64,000 nucleotides of DNA from Betaproteobacteria bacterium (lineage in GTDB: Bacteria; Pseudomonadota; Gammaproteobacteria; Burkholderiales; SG8-39): NCBI GenBank assembly GCA_947476535.1, contig CANJRC010000005.1, forward strand, positions 1 through 64,000, written 5' to 3'. The position numbers and the translations under genes are program-made. Each line of letters begins with the position of its first letter. Position 1 is the stretch's first letter. The notes under the pieces were generated by a model, which saw only the letters and a program-made list of their open reading frames with translations, had not been told where the DNA came from and did no database searches. Below are positions 17,372 through 28,918 of this stretch, piece after piece.

Positions 17372-17398
17372 ATAATCATGTTCAATTACATGATTATT
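17371..17398. repeat. AT-rich perfect inverted repeat between petA and the protease gene
   Basis: AATAATCATGT (17371-17381) and ACATGATTATT (17388-17398) are exact reverse complements around a six-base centre. It touches the petABC -35 box and lies about 185 bases before the protease gene, so it could be a binding site serving either side. Confidence 0.8.
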
Positions 17399-17583
17399 AT
17401 GGTGAAAGGGATGGGGACGCCAAAAAGAGGAGAAAGCCTTCTTGGGCCGATCTCCCAGGTTTCAGCAATAATCCTGCTGCCGGGAAATACATGCCTCGTC
17501 ATGCGGGTACGCGACAAAGTGATTCACCCCTCGACGGCGGTGCAGTCCCCCTCAATGCACATACTCACTCCGGGTCGCCTTAA

Positions 17584-18753
17584 ATGTCGTTACGTAACAC
17601 TTGGATCCTGTTTGCCCAAACCGTCACGGTGGCGCTGGCACTACTATTCGTCGTTTCGTCCCTGCGCCCGGAATGGCTCTGGAGGAATGACCACCCCGAA
17701 GTCAGGTGGCCGGCTGTTAGCCCTCAAGAGTCAGCACCCAACCCAAGCGTTTCAGCTCAGCAGAATTCCTATCGCGAGGCCGTAAGTCGGGCGGTTCCTG
17801 CGGTCGTCAACATATTCAGCCGCAAGGAGGTCAAGGGAGGCCGCAATCCACTTTTCACCGACCCTTTGTTTCACCGATTTTTCGGAAACCGCTCAAACGA
17901 CAGGGCTCAACAGGTGCAAGGCTTGGGATCTGGTGTCATTGTCAGTACCAGCGGCCACATCCTCACCAACCAACATGTGATTGAAGCGGCCGACGAAATT
18001 GAAGTTGCATTGTCCGATGGGCGAAAGGTTCGGGCAAAAGTGATCGGATCGGATCCGGAAACGGACCTCGCGGTCATACAAATAGATGCCAAACCCATTC
18101 GTCCCATTCATTTCGGAAACGACTCGGCGCTCCAGCTCGGTGACGTCGTTCTGGCTATTGGAAATCCATTTGGGGTGGGTCAGACCGTCACCATGGGAAT
18201 CGTCAGCGGCTTAGGACGCACGCCAGGCATCAACACCTACGAAAACTTTATACAGACCGATGCCGCCATCAACCCTGGGAATTCGGGAGGGGCGCTGGTT
18301 GATGCGCAAGGCAACCTCGTGGGAATCAATACCGCGATATTCTCCCGTTCGGGCGGATCTCTGGGCATCGGCTTTGCAATTCCCGCCTCCAGTGCTCGTA
18401 ATGTTCTGGAGTCGATCATTTCGACAGGTTCCGTCAGCCGTGGCTGGATCGGGATTGAAACCTCGGAGCTGACGCCAGAAATTGCCGATGCACTGAAGCT
18501 CCCTGCCAAGACCGGCACATTGGTTTCAGGTGTCCTGCGCGGCGGGCCGGCGGAAAAGTCCGGTGTAAAGCCCGGCGACGTATTGACAACGATCTCTGGT
18601 ATGGCGATCAAAGATCAGGCCGCCATGTTGAACCTGATCGCCGCCCTGCCTCCGGGCAAGAGGGCGGCATTGACCTTGATCAGAAATCGGCAGGAAATCG
18701 AACTGCTTGTCGAGGTCGACCAAAGGCCACGCCCTCGGCAACAGTCCCCATAA
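17584..18753 (+). CDS. Membrane-anchored S1C serine protease, DegS/AlgW type
   Basis: A 389-residue periplasmic protease held by one N-terminal membrane helix (about residues 7-26) rather than a cleaved signal peptide. The catalytic triad is H131 (TNQHVIEAAD), D161 (DPETDLAVIQ) and S234 (NPGNSGGALV). A single PDZ domain follows (about 270-375, with RGWIGIETSELTPE and GPAEKSGVKPGDVLTTI). One PDZ and a membrane anchor point to DegS/AlgW, the sensor that cuts an anti-sigma factor in envelope stress, more than to DegP. The ATG at 17584 has no clear ribosome-binding site. It converges on tatC, seven bases away, so its transcript must end inside or beyond tatC. Confidence 0.88.
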   Translation: MSLRNTWILFAQTVTVALALLFVVSSLRPEWLWRNDHPEVRWPAVSPQESAPNPSVSAQQNSYREAVSRAVPAVVNIFSRKEVKGGRNPLFTDPLFHRFFGNRSNDRAQQVQGLGSGVIVSTSGHILTNQHVIEAADEIEVALSDGRKVRAKVIGSDPETDLAVIQIDAKPIRPIHFGNDSALQLGDVVLAIGNPFGVGQTVTMGIVSGLGRTPGINTYENFIQTDAAINPGNSGGALVDAQGNLVGINTAIFSRSGGSLGIGFAIPASSARNVLESIISTGSVSRGWIGIETSELTPEIADALKLPAKTGTLVSGVLRGGPAEKSGVKPGDVLTTISGMAIKDQAAMLNLIAALPPGKRAALTLIRNRQEIELLVEVDQRPRPRQQSP

Positions 18754-18760
18754 ATAACGC

Positions 18761-19513
18761 CTACGTCCCCTCGCCATCGCCCTCCAACTTCAGTACCCCC
18801 GGCTTTACAAGCAAGGCAGCAACGATGATGCCGAGTTCGTACAAGATGCACAGTGGGACGGCCAACAACAATTGCGACAATACGTCAGGCGGGGTGAATA
18901 TCGCCCCCACGACAAAAGCGCCAACGATCACGTAAGGGCGAATCTCCCTCAGCTTGGCCACCGAGACCACCCCCATCCTCACAAGGACAATGACCACTAC
19001 CGGAACCTCGAAGGTCACCCCAAAAGCCACAAACGTGGTCAATGCAAACGACAGGTACTTCTCAATGTCGGTCATCCATGCCACGCCCTCCGGGGCGATC
19101 GAAGCCATAAATTTGAAGATCACTGGAAAAACGACAAAATACGCGAACGCCATTCCCACAAGGAACAGAACGGAACTCGCAGTCACCAACGGCAAGACCA
19201 ACCGCTTTTCATGGACGTACAGCCCTGGCGCAACGAAAGCCCATGCTTGATAAAGCACATAGGGCAGTGCAATCACGAAGGCAACCAGTAGCGCTACCTT
19301 CATAGGGACCAGAAATACGCCCACCACATCCGTCGCAATCATCTGGCCACCTTGCGGGAGCGCGAGCAACAGGGGTCGTGCCAACAACGAGTACAGGTCC
19401 TTAGCCCACGGGAAGAGGCACAAAAACACAAGTACCACCGCGAGAATGGCGCGTAGAAGCCGGTCCCGAAGCTCGATGAGGTGTGAAATCAGGGATTCCT
19501 GATTCTCACTCAC
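18761..19513 (-). CDS. tatC: Twin-arginine translocase subunit TatC
   Basis: A 250-residue membrane protein with six hydrophobic segments that recognises twin-arginine signal peptides. The N-terminal family signature is present (SLISHLIELRDRLLRAILAV), as is the conserved periplasmic/cytoplasmic loop region (ALPYVLYQAWAFVAPGLYVHEKR, and FAYFVVFPVIFKFM). It ends the tatABC set and overlaps tatB by four bases. Its likely local client is the Rieske protein. Confidence 0.96.
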   Translation of the reverse strand: MSENQESLISHLIELRDRLLRAILAVVLVFLCLFPWAKDLYSLLARPLLLALPQGGQMIATDVVGVFLVPMKVALLVAFVIALPYVLYQAWAFVAPGLYVHEKRLVLPLVTASSVLFLVGMAFAYFVVFPVIFKFMASIAPEGVAWMTDIEKYLSFALTTFVAFGVTFEVPVVVIVLVRMGVVSVAKLREIRPYVIVGAFVVGAIFTPPDVLSQLLLAVPLCILYELGIIVAALLVKPGVLKLEGDGEGT

Positions 19514-19887
19514 GATGCCTTGCCCGTCACATTGGGAGTTCCGGAGCTTAGTTGCACATGCTCAGCGGGAGTGGCCACGTGTTCAACGGCATCCATGGAA
19601 ACCACCTTGTCTGCTGCTGCGTTTAATTCGGCCTGTGTGCCCTGCAGCTCGCCATGAATAGTCTGCTCAATATTCTGGGCAGAGCGCTGAAATTCGTCCT
19701 TCAGCTTGCGCAGTTCCTCAAGCTCCATTTCGCGGTTGATATCTGCCTTGACGTCATTAACATAACGTTGCAGGCGACCGACCAAATGCCCCAAGGTGCG
19801 TGCAACCTTCGGCAGCCTCTCCGGGCCGATGACCACAAGGGCAACCACGGCGATCACAATCATTTCGGAAAAGCCGACGTCAAACAT
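19510..19887 (-). CDS. tatB: Twin-arginine translocase subunit TatB
   Basis: A 125-residue protein with one N-terminal membrane helix (FDVGFSEMIVIAVVALVVIG), the PERLPKVARTLGHLVGRLQRYV amphipathic helix that follows the hinge, and a charged coiled-coil-like tail (REMELEELRKLKDEFQRSAQN). It forms the receptor with TatC. The glutamate in the membrane segment (E8) typical of TatB is present. It sits between tatA and tatC. Confidence 0.95.
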   Translation of the reverse strand: MFDVGFSEMIVIAVVALVVIGPERLPKVARTLGHLVGRLQRYVNDVKADINREMELEELRKLKDEFQRSAQNIEQTIHGELQGTQAELNAAADKVVSMDAVEHVATPAEHVQLSSGTPNVTGKAS

Positions 19888-19965
19888 CGAAGTAGCCGTC
19901 GAAATGAGTTAGCTTGACCGGGCCGGTATTGCCCAAGATCGGGGACGCGATACGGCTAGAACGGC

Positions 19966-20184
19966 TCACACCCTCGTCTTTTCATCAGCTTTTCCTTCAA
20001 TGGCACGGCCACCAGTCGTGCCGGGCCCTACGGCTGATTCCGACCCAACATCCTTCATGCCGTCCTTAAATCCACGGACAGCCCCGCCCAGATCAGATCC
20101 GATGTTTCGAAGCTTCTTCGTTCCGAATACGACAACCACAATGGCAAGAACGATCAGCCAATGCCAAATGCTCAATGTTCCCAT
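19966..20184 (-). CDS. tatA: Twin-arginine translocase subunit TatA
   Basis: A 72-residue pore-forming subunit. The N-terminal helix [16 protein letters not shown] leads into [24 protein letters not shown], the standard TatA hinge and amphipathic helix. The tail is short and charged. Translation starts at the ATG at 20184, with GGAGAG upstream. It lies 78 bases before tatB and just after a remnant of a HIT-family gene. Confidence 0.95.
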   Translation of the reverse strand: MGTLSIWHWLIVLAIVVVVFGTKKLRNIGSDLGGAVRGFKDGMKDVGSESAVGPGTTGGRAIEGKADEKTRV

Positions 20185-20224
20185 GCTTGCTCTCCTCAGG
20201 AACGCGCAATATACGCAGCGCCAC

Positions 20225-20311
20225 TACTCTGCCAGGCGGGGATGTCCCGCTGGGCAGATGACGACGCAAATGATACACCTCCTGCCAGCCCACTCGCGTA
20301 GCCCTCACCAT
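20225..20311 (-). pseudogene. Remnant of a HIT-family (hinT-like) gene
   Basis: Between hisE and tatA, where related genomes often carry a HIT-family nucleotide hydrolase, the reverse strand encodes VGWQEVYHLRRHLPSGTSPPG. It resembles the C-terminal HIT signature (GGQEVYHLHVH..GG) but the motif HxHxHxx has one histidine replaced by arginine and only some 25 residues remain. The rest of the gene is absent: only 136 bases separate hisE from tatA. I read it as a deletion remnant; chance similarity is possible. Confidence 0.45.
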
Positions 20312-20320
20312 CGCACGACA

Positions 20321-20689
20321 CTAGCCAGAACTATCTTTGCTAACTCCTTTCCTCGGGCTTTCGCCTGCTCGAGTCGGCGCGCGCGCAGCTTTTTCATCGA
20401 TTCCCGAAATCCCCTCCCTGCGCCTTAGCTCCATCAAGACGTCTGACGGCCGCAGCCCGTAATGGGCGAGCATGATCAAGCAGTGAAACCAGAGGTCTGC
20501 AGTCTCCTCCACGATTCGCAGTCTTTGACCGTCTTTTGCCGCCATGACGGCCTCGGTGGCTTCCTCACCAATTTTTTTCAGGACCGCATCTTCTCCCCGG
20601 GCCAAAAGGCGCGACACGTACGATGCCTCCGGATCCCCGCCCTTGCGACTTTCAATTACGTCAGCCAATTTCTCCAGTATGTCGCTCAT
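20321..20689 (-). CDS. hisE: Phosphoribosyl-ATP pyrophosphatase
   Basis: A 122-residue enzyme for step two of histidine synthesis, removing pyrophosphate from phosphoribosyl-ATP. The all-alpha MazG-like core is visible: [26 protein letters not shown], then [17 protein letters not shown] with the metal-binding EExxE pattern, and [19 protein letters not shown]. The ATG at 20689 overlaps the hisI stop (ATGA). The last 25 residues ([20 protein letters not shown]) extend past the usual end and look unstructured. The enzyme is separate from HisI, as in most betaproteobacteria. Confidence 0.95.
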   Translation of the reverse strand: MSDILEKLADVIESRKGGDPEASYVSRLLARGEDAVLKKIGEEATEAVMAAKDGQRLRIVEETADLWFHCLIMLAHYGLRPSDVLMELRRREGISGIDEKAARAPTRAGESPRKGVSKDSSG

Positions 20690-21069
20690 TTTTCGTAAAT
20701 TTCCGAAGGGTTCTTCAGCACCGGGTCCGCTACAACCCATTTACCGTCGACCAGTTTGTGGAAGAAACAATTGTGGCGCCCGGTATGACAGGCTATTCCA
20801 CCGGCCTGCTCAACCTGCAACAGCAGCACATCCTCATCGCAATCGAGGCGAACTTCCAGCACTTTCTGTACGTGACCCGACTCTTCGCCTTTTTTCCAAA
20901 GACGCCCCCGTGAGCGGGACCAGTAGACGGCAACGCCAGACGTGGCCGTAAGTTGTAGCGCCTCCCGATTCATCCAAGCGACCATCAGCACCTTGCCTGA
21001 ACCGTACTCCTGTGCAATCACCGGTATCAAACCATCCGGGTTCCAACGCACTTCGTCCAGCCAGGTCAT
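20686..21069 (-). CDS. hisI: Phosphoribosyl-AMP cyclohydrolase
   Basis: A 127-residue zinc enzyme that opens the adenine ring of phosphoribosyl-AMP (step three). The signatures are [33 protein letters not shown], and the zinc ligands [13 protein letters not shown] with [10 protein letters not shown]. The start at 21069 ([16 protein letters not shown]) matches the family; the frame is open upstream without similarity. It lies between hisF (67 bases upstream) and hisE. Confidence 0.95.
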   Translation of the reverse strand: MTWLDEVRWNPDGLIPVIAQEYGSGKVLMVAWMNREALQLTATSGVAVYWSRSRGRLWKKGEESGHVQKVLEVRLDCDEDVLLLQVEQAGGIACHTGRHNCFFHKLVDGKWVVADPVLKNPSEIYEK

Positions 21070-21136
21070 CGCCCACGCCCTCCGCCGAGCGCTGCTCGAT
21101 TTGGCGTGAACCTTGCGCTCCAGCATCGTTGCCGGC

Positions 21137-21895
21137 TCACCTTCGCACCTCGATTCCTTTTTTCTCTAGAAAATCCTTGGCTTGTCCGACCGAAAACTGA
21201 CCGAAGTGGAAAATGCTTGCTGCAAGCACGGCATCAGCCCCCCCGCGCACAATTCCATCTGCGAGATGTTCAAGAGTCCCGACACCCCCACTGGCAATCA
21301 CGGGGATGTCCACCGCGTCGGCAACGGCCCTGGTTAGCCCGATATCGAATCCTTCCCTGGTTCCGTCACGATCCATACTGGTCAGTAGGATCTCACCAGC
21401 ACCCCGGCGCTGCATCTCGCGTGCCCATGCAACCGCATCGAGTCCCGTTGCGCGACGCCCACCATGCGTGAAAACCTCCCATCGATCACCTTGGCGCTTG
21501 GCATCGATTGCAACCACGATGCATTGCGAGCCGAAGTGACTGGATGCGTCCGAGACCAACTGCGGACTCTGAACTGCCGATGTGTTGATGGATACCTTGT
21601 CCGCCCCGGAATTCAATAAACGCTGCACGTCTTCCACTTGCCTGACGCCCCCACCGACGGTGAGCGGGATGAACACCTGTGCCGCAACCTCCTCGATGAC
21701 GCGAAGCAATAATCCGCGATCGTCCGAGCTCGCCGTTATGTCCAAGAAGGTCAGTTCATCCGCGCCTTGCTCATCATAGCGACGAGCAATTTCCACTGGA
21801 TCGCCGGCATCGCGCAAGGAGACAAAATTGACCCCCTTCACGACGCGCCCGCTAGTCACGTCAAGACACGGAATAATTCGCTTTGCCAGCGTCAT
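21137..21895 (-). CDS. hisF: Imidazole glycerol phosphate synthase, cyclase subunit
   Basis: A 252-residue beta/alpha barrel that, with HisH, converts PRFAR and ammonia to imidazole glycerol phosphate and AICAR. The N-terminus [20 protein letters not shown] carries the catalytic aspartate, and the second catalytic aspartate is in [16 protein letters not shown]. Phosphate-binding loops VGGGVR and ASGGVG are present. It lies 77 bases after hisA. Confidence 0.97.
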   Translation of the reverse strand: MTLAKRIIPCLDVTSGRVVKGVNFVSLRDAGDPVEIARRYDEQGADELTFLDITASSDDRGLLLRVIEEVAAQVFIPLTVGGGVRQVEDVQRLLNSGADKVSINTSAVQSPQLVSDASSHFGSQCIVVAIDAKRQGDRWEVFTHGGRRATGLDAVAWAREMQRRGAGEILLTSMDRDGTREGFDIGLTRAVADAVDIPVIASGGVGTLEHLADGIVRGGADAVLAASIFHFGQFSVGQAKDFLEKKGIEVRR

Positions 21896-21972
21896 GGGGT
21901 CGGGATGGCGTTTGAGGGAATCTGGACAGCACCCAGACTCATTTCAAATGCGCGACCATCGAAAGCGCCCGC

Positions 21973-22722
21973 TCATTGCTTGCTGCCGGCAATCTTGTCG
22001 GCCGTTTCCTGCGCCTTCTTGAAGTCCAGTGTGCCTTCATAAATTGCGCGACCTGAAATAACGGCCGCAATCCCTTCCGACTCCAGCGCGCACAATTGCT
22101 CTACATCGGCCAGCTTCGTCAATCCGCCACTGGCGATAACGGGAATACGAAGTCCTCGCGCAAGTTTCACGGTCGCATCTACATTGACCCCAGACAACAT
22201 TCCGTCACGTCCGATATCGGTGTAGATCACAGCCTCGACGCCATAGTCTTCGAATTTTTTTGCGAGATCCGACACATCGTGACCGGTCATCTTCGACCAG
22301 CCCTCTACGGCAACCTTGCCGTCCTTCGCATCTAGTCCCACAATGATGTGGCCCTTAAAAGCAGTACAGGCATCTTGCAGAAATCCGGGATTCTTGACCG
22401 CCGCCGTGCCAATGATGATGTACGAGACACCGAGATCGAGGTAGTGCTCAATGGTGTCCAGATCTCTAATCCCCCCTCCCAGTTGGACGGGAATGCTATC
22501 GCCAATCGCCTTGACGATCGATCGGATCGCGGGTTCATTTTTCGGCTTTCCCGCAACCGCTCCGTTGAGGTCGACGACATGCAGTCGCCGCGCACCTTGC
22601 CCGAGCCAGTGGCGGGCCATGCTGAACGGATCCTCCGAATAGACCGTTGCATCGTTCATGTCACCTTGCTTCAGGCGAACGCAATGGCCTTCCTTGATGT
22701 CGATTGCAGGGATGATCAGCAT
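21973..22722 (-). CDS. hisA: Phosphoribosylformimino-AICAR phosphate isomerase
   Basis: A 249-residue barrel enzyme for the Amadori rearrangement of ProFAR to PRFAR. The catalytic aspartates are in [16 protein letters not shown] and [16 protein letters not shown]; the phosphate-binding LGGGIRD and IASGGLTK loops are intact. Sister to HisF by fold. It follows hisH by 54 bases. Confidence 0.97.
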   Translation of the reverse strand: MLIIPAIDIKEGHCVRLKQGDMNDATVYSEDPFSMARHWLGQGARRLHVVDLNGAVAGKPKNEPAIRSIVKAIGDSIPVQLGGGIRDLDTIEHYLDLGVSYIIIGTAAVKNPGFLQDACTAFKGHIIVGLDAKDGKVAVEGWSKMTGHDVSDLAKKFEDYGVEAVIYTDIGRDGMLSGVNVDATVKLARGLRIPVIASGGLTKLADVEQLCALESEGIAAVISGRAIYEGTLDFKKAQETADKIAGSKQ

Positions 22723-22776
22723 GTCAAATGAGTAGTGGTCTGGGGCACGATGTGTAACTGCGGCGAATTGCAGATA

Positions 22777-23403
22777 TCAAGGATTCCATTCAATGAAGTT
22801 GGATAGCAGCTGAAGTCCGGACGATTGGCTCTTCTCCGGGTGAAACTGTACCGCAAAAATGTTTTCCCGCGCTACTGCCGAACAAAACGCCAATCCGTAA
22901 TGGGTTGCACCACACATCAGCCGATCTTCCCCAGGAATTGCATAGTAACTATGAACAAAGTAGAAGCGTGTACCATCGGAAATCCCCTGCCACATGGGAT
23001 GCTGCGCGGTCTGCTGCACCCCGTTCCAACCCATGTGAGGGACTTTATATCGACCAGCGCCCATATCTTCGGAGCGAAAACGCCTCACGGCTCCATGGAA
23101 CACCTGAAGTCCGGACACGTCCCCCTCCTCGCTTCGTTCAAACAACATCTGCAGCCCGATACAGATTCCCAGAAACGGCCTTCTTCTCGTGCACTCAATG
23201 ACCGCTGCGCGCAAACCCCGCCGATCAAGCTCTCTAATGCAATCAGGCATGGCACCCTGGCCGGGGAAAACCACCCTGTCCGCCATCACCACCTGATCAG
23301 GATCAGAGGTCACCACGACTGTAGCTCGCGGGGCAACGTGTTCCAGCGCCTTCGAGACAGAGCGCAGGTTTCCCATTCCATAATCGACTACGGCGATCTT
23401 CAT
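22777..23403 (-). CDS. hisH: Imidazole glycerol phosphate synthase, glutaminase subunit
   Basis: A 208-residue class I glutamine amidotransferase supplying ammonia to HisF. The catalytic cysteine lies in FLGICIGLQMLFE and the His-Glu pair in FAVQFHPEKSQ. The start at 23403 (MKIAVVDYGMGNLRSV) is the family start; 13 further codons upstream are not conserved. It follows hisB by 83 bases. Confidence 0.96.
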   Translation of the reverse strand: MKIAVVDYGMGNLRSVSKALEHVAPRATVVVTSDPDQVVMADRVVFPGQGAMPDCIRELDRRGLRAAVIECTRRRPFLGICIGLQMLFERSEEGDVSGLQVFHGAVRRFRSEDMGAGRYKVPHMGWNGVQQTAQHPMWQGISDGTRFYFVHSYYAIPGEDRLMCGATHYGLAFCSAVARENIFAVQFHPEKSQSSGLQLLSNFIEWNP

Positions 23404-23486
23404 GCGTCTTTCAGCGCCCCACCGATGCAACTGGCGTTCCACAGGAATTGCTCATATTCAATATCGAACCCTGCGGACGGATAGAC

Positions 23487-24074
23487 CTACAGGCTGCCCT
23501 TGGTTGAAGGTACGGAATCAGGGATCCGGGGATCGCGCTCTACAGCCATGCATATCGCTCTTCCAAATGCCTTGAATATCGTTTCGCACTGATGATGCGC
23601 GTTATCACCACGAATGTTGTCGATATGGACCGTCGCCAGTGCGTGGTTCGTGAAGCCCTGGAAAAACTCGTGCGCCAGATCCACGTCGAATTCACCGATC
23701 AATGCGCGCGAATAGGTCACCGCGTAGACCAAGCCTGGGCGCCCCGAAAAATCGATGACCACACGAGATAGGGCCTCGTCCAGAGGAACATAGGCATGCC
23801 CATAGCGCCGAATGCCTCGCTTGTCACCCAACGCCGCCGCTACAGCCTGCCCCAGCACAATGCCGACGTCTTCGACGGTATGGTGACCATCGATATGCAA
23901 ATCGCCCTTCGCCTCGATCTGCAAGTCGAGCATCCCGTGACGCGCCACCTGATCAATCATGTGGTCGAGAAAGGATATGCCAGTCGCGATACTGGATTTG
24001 CCAGTGCCATCGAGATTGACGGTAACGCTTATTTGCGTCTCGTTGGTCCTGCGCTGCTTGCTTGCTGTACGCAT
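23487..24074 (-). CDS. hisB: Imidazoleglycerol-phosphate dehydratase
   Basis: A 195-residue manganese enzyme for the dehydration step. Both family signatures are present: [20 protein letters not shown] and [17 protein letters not shown]. It is monofunctional, without the phosphatase domain found in enterobacterial HisB. The ATG at 24074 gives [15 protein letters not shown], the usual N-terminus; a TTG four codons upstream is also possible. It lies 26 bases after hisC. Confidence 0.96.
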   Translation of the reverse strand: MRTASKQRRTNETQISVTVNLDGTGKSSIATGISFLDHMIDQVARHGMLDLQIEAKGDLHIDGHHTVEDVGIVLGQAVAAALGDKRGIRRYGHAYVPLDEALSRVVIDFSGRPGLVYAVTYSRALIGEFDVDLAHEFFQGFTNHALATVHIDNIRGDNAHHQCETIFKAFGRAICMAVERDPRIPDSVPSTKGSL

Positions 24075-24100
24075 TTCATTGCCCAAAGGTCATAGCCTCG

Positions 24101-25213
24101 TTAGCCTACACGAAGCTGTGGTGGCACGCCATTGCCTCGGTCGTCCAGACATGCGGAAAGCGCGAAGAGCAACTGCTCGTTCTCAGACGGCGTACCAACG
24201 GTAATACGCAGGCACTGCTCGAGTACCGCGTGAGCACCATGGAGATTTTTGACCAAAACGCCCCTGCGCTTGAGCCCAGCGAAAATCGTTGCCGCATCGG
24301 GCACACGAACAAGGAGAAAATTGGCGGCACTTGGATAGGCAATTACTTCTGGGAACTCGCCCAGTCGCGCAATGAGGGTGGCACGGTCAGCCCGAATAGC
24401 GGCTGCCTGATGTTCCAGCACATCAAAATTCGCGAGGACGCGCTCCGCCACCAATTGCGTCAGGGAATTGACGTTGTAGGGTGAACGCACTTTGTCCAGT
24501 TCACGCACCCATTCGGGGCGAGCTACCGCATATCCAAGCCGAATTCCCGCGAGACCAAGTTTTGAAAGTGTTCTCAGCACTAGGAGGTTCGGATAGTTCC
24601 CCAATCGATCCAGAAACGAACTCTCTGCGAAGGGCTGGTAAGCCTCGTCAACGACCACCAGTCCGGGCGCCTCTTCAAGAATGGCGGTCATGGCGTCGCC
24701 TGAAAAGAGGTTCCCGGTCGGATTGTTGGGATATGCAATCAAGACTACCGATGGTCGATGTTCCCGAATCGCCGCGATCATTTTGTCTGGATCAAGCGAA
24801 AAATCCGCCTCCACCGAGACCTCGACGAATCGCAGGCCCGCTATCAGCGAGTACATTCGATACATCACAAAGCCCGGGCTCGGCGCAAGCACGGTGGCGC
24901 CGGGCCGGGCACAGGCATTGATGATAATTTGCAGCAATTCGTCCGAACCGTTGCCAAGCAACACGTCAAACGATTCCGGGATTTGCATTGCCCGTCGCAG
25001 GCATTTCTTGAGCTGAATGGCACCCGCATCCGGATATCGGTTGAACTCGACCGACGCGAGCATCCGTGCAATCTCCGCCCGCAGGGATTCCGGGAGGGAA
25101 TAAGGATTTTCCATGGCGTCAAGCTTCACCAGCCCCGCAGCGGATTGCACATGGTATGCAGAGATCTGCTGAATCTCGTCGCGAATAACCTGATCCGGCC
25201 TCAGTCCCTTCAT
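24101..25213 (-). CDS. hisC: Histidinol-phosphate aminotransferase
   Basis: A 370-residue PLP-dependent fold-type I aminotransferase. The landmarks are [10 protein letters not shown] (cofactor asparagine), [12 protein letters not shown] (aspartate to the pyridine nitrogen) and [16 protein letters not shown] (Schiff-base lysine). The ATG overlaps the hisD stop (ATGA). The length and N-terminal arm match the HisC2-type proteins common in betaproteobacterial his operons. Confidence 0.95.
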   Translation of the reverse strand: MKGLRPDQVIRDEIQQISAYHVQSAAGLVKLDAMENPYSLPESLRAEIARMLASVEFNRYPDAGAIQLKKCLRRAMQIPESFDVLLGNGSDELLQIIINACARPGATVLAPSPGFVMYRMYSLIAGLRFVEVSVEADFSLDPDKMIAAIREHRPSVVLIAYPNNPTGNLFSGDAMTAILEEAPGLVVVDEAYQPFAESSFLDRLGNYPNLLVLRTLSKLGLAGIRLGYAVARPEWVRELDKVRSPYNVNSLTQLVAERVLANFDVLEHQAAAIRADRATLIARLGEFPEVIAYPSAANFLLVRVPDAATIFAGLKRRGVLVKNLHGAHAVLEQCLRITVGTPSENEQLLFALSACLDDRGNGVPPQLRVG

Positions 25214-26517
25214 TGATTGTCCAAACGGTATTCGGCGGACAGGGCGTGCGCCAGAAGCCCCTCGCCCCGCGCCAAGGTCCCGGCAATACGCCCAAGACGC
25301 TGCGCGCCCAAGCGAGAAACCCCAAGGATGCTCGTGCGCTTCTGAAAATCGTAAACGCCCAATGGCGAGGAAAACCGTGCCGTTCCAGAGGTCGGCAGGA
25401 CATGACTGGGCCCCGCGCAGTAGTCCCCGAGCGACTCGGACGAATATCGGCCCAAAAATACCGCTCCGGCATGACGAATCGATCCGAGGAGCGCCTCAGG
25501 ATCCTCAACTGAAAGTTCAAGGTGCTCCGGGGCTAGCCTGTTCGCCAGTACGCACGCCTCTTCCAGGCTTTCCACCTCGATCAATGCGCCTCGGCCAACA
25601 AGAGACGCGCGCACCGTATCCCTGCGCGGCAGGGAGTCGATCAAACGAGACATACTCGCTTCCACACGGTCGAGAAAACCGGTGTCAGGCGACATCAGAA
25701 TGGATTGCGCCAATGCATCGTGTTCGGCTTGTGAAAAAATATCCATGGCAATCCAATCAGGCTCCGTCTTGCCATCGCAAATCACGAGAATCTCCGACGG
25801 GCCTGCAATCATGTCAATGCCAACACGGCCAAAAACCTGTCGCTTGGCGGCAGCCACATAAGCGTTACCCGGCCCTACGATCTTGTCCACCTGCGGAATC
25901 GTTTGGGTGCCATATGCGAGTGCTCCGATAGCCTGTGCCCCACCGATTGCGAAAACCCTGTCAACTCCAGCCAATGCCGCCGCGGCCAGTACGAGTGGAT
26001 TACGATCGCCGCCTGGCGTCGGAACTACCATCAAGATTTCTGAGACACCGGCAACTTTTGCCGGTAAGGCATTCATCAACACGGACGATGGATAGGCCGC
26101 CTTGCCACCCGGCACATAGATACCGACCCGATCAAGCGGGGTAACGCGCTGCCCCAACACCGAGCCGTCATCGTCGGTGAATCGCCAACCGGCAACCTTC
26201 TGTCGGTCATGAAACGACGTTATTCGAACGGCCGCTGCTTCAAGTGCTGCACGTCGTTCGGATGGAAGGCTCTCGAGTGCCGAGAGCAGCTCCGCCCGCG
26301 GAATTTCCAGATCAACGAGGCGATGCGCATCGAGCCGGTCGAAGCGATTCGTGAACTCCAGCACCGCTGCATCACCTCGCAAATGCACATCCGCTAGGAT
26401 CTCCCGAACGGTAGCGTCAATGCGCTCGTCCTGAACTGAGTTCGAGCTTGATAGAGCGGCGAAAGCTTCAGTGAACCCGGCGCCTTGTGAACGCATCCTA
26501 CGGATCAAGGTGCCCAC
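25210..26517 (-). CDS. hisD: Histidinol dehydrogenase
   Basis: A 435-residue zinc enzyme performing the last two oxidations to histidine. Signatures include [58 protein letters not shown] and the metal-site segment [24 protein letters not shown] at 26517, directly after the hisG stop, is the likely start ([12 protein letters not shown]); the next ATG is seven codons later. The close packing with hisG and hisC indicates translational coupling. Confidence 0.94.
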   Translation of the reverse strand: MGTLIRRMRSQGAGFTEAFAALSSSNSVQDERIDATVREILADVHLRGDAAVLEFTNRFDRLDAHRLVDLEIPRAELLSALESLPSERRAALEAAAVRITSFHDRQKVAGWRFTDDDGSVLGQRVTPLDRVGIYVPGGKAAYPSSVLMNALPAKVAGVSEILMVVPTPGGDRNPLVLAAAALAGVDRVFAIGGAQAIGALAYGTQTIPQVDKIVGPGNAYVAAAKRQVFGRVGIDMIAGPSEILVICDGKTEPDWIAMDIFSQAEHDALAQSILMSPDTGFLDRVEASMSRLIDSLPRRDTVRASLVGRGALIEVESLEEACVLANRLAPEHLELSVEDPEALLGSIRHAGAVFLGRYSSESLGDYCAGPSHVLPTSGTARFSSPLGVYDFQKRTSILGVSRLGAQRLGRIAGTLARGEGLLAHALSAEYRLDNQ

Positions 26518-26518
26518 G

Positions 26519-27163
26519 TCATGCCCGCCGAGTTGTCGCTGCAGCAAAGGCGTCCAGCAAGGGCTGTACCCGATCTCGCTTGAGTTTCAATGCCGCTTGA
26601 TTGACGATCAGCCTCGCGCTGATTGGACGAATTTCTTCCACGACACGCAGGTTGTTCGCGCGCAATGTGCCACCACTGGATACCAAATCGACGATGGCAT
26701 CAGCCAACCCAACCAATGGCGCAAGTTCCATGGAACCATATAGCTTGATCAAGTCAACATGAACGCCCTTACTAGCAAAATGTTGCCTGGCGGTCTGAAT
26801 GTATTTTGTCGCCACGCGTATCCGCGCGCCCTGTTGCACCGCGCGCGCATAGTCAAAATCCGCCCTGGCAGCAACCATCAACCTGCAGGTCGCAATCTGC
26901 AGATCCTGAGGCTGATACAAGCCGGTGCCGCCATGTTCCAGCAACACATCTTTTCCGGCGATCCCGAGCTCAGCAGCACCATATTGAACATAAGTAGGGG
27001 TATCTGACGCTCGCACGATCACCAGACGAACATCCTCCCGGTCGGTCCCGATGATCAGCTTGCGGGATGTTTCGGGGCTCTCGCGAGGCGTAATGCCGGC
27101 AGCCGCAAGTAGCGGGAGCGTTTCGTCAAAAATTCGGCCTTTTGACAAGGCAATGGTAATCAC
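26519..27163 (-). CDS. hisG: ATP phosphoribosyltransferase, short form
   Basis: A 214-residue catalytic subunit for the first step of histidine synthesis. The start is a GTG at 27163, giving [19 protein letters not shown]; codons upstream lack similarity. The family block is [17 protein letters not shown]. The C-terminal regulatory domain of long HisG is absent, so this is the short form that needs the HisRS-like regulatory partner HisZ, which is not in this window. It opens the his gene group, 126 bases after murA. Confidence 0.95.
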   Translation of the reverse strand: MITIALSKGRIFDETLPLLAAAGITPRESPETSRKLIIGTDREDVRLVIVRASDTPTYVQYGAAELGIAGKDVLLEHGGTGLYQPQDLQIATCRLMVAARADFDYARAVQQGARIRVATKYIQTARQHFASKGVHVDLIKLYGSMELAPLVGLADAIVDLVSSGGTLRANNLRVVEEIRPISARLIVNQAALKLKRDRVQPLLDAFAAATTRRA

Positions 27164-27289
27164 GTTGAACACGCCTATAAAACGACAATTGTACTGCCGC
27201 AAAGACAATAGTGCCAGTAAAAACAATATCTTGCGAAAAACTTCAGACACAGAAACTACTTGATAGGATATTTTCCGATGCCTCGAACC

Positions 27290-28778
<1,489 letters not shown>

Positions 28779-28918
28779 GTGATTCCCCTTGATTGATGGA
28801 CCCGCTATTGCTCATACCCATGAATTGGCTTCGTACTTTGTCGTCACAAAACCAATTGCGACCATCTCATATCGGCATTGCAACTATGCACGAAAACAGC
28901 CGATCTCTCGCGGTGGCA

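Noticed and set aside
18872-19291. 139-codon forward open frame opposite tatC
   Set aside because: Charged, His/Asn-rich translation that mirrors hydrophobic tatC codons; no start signal.
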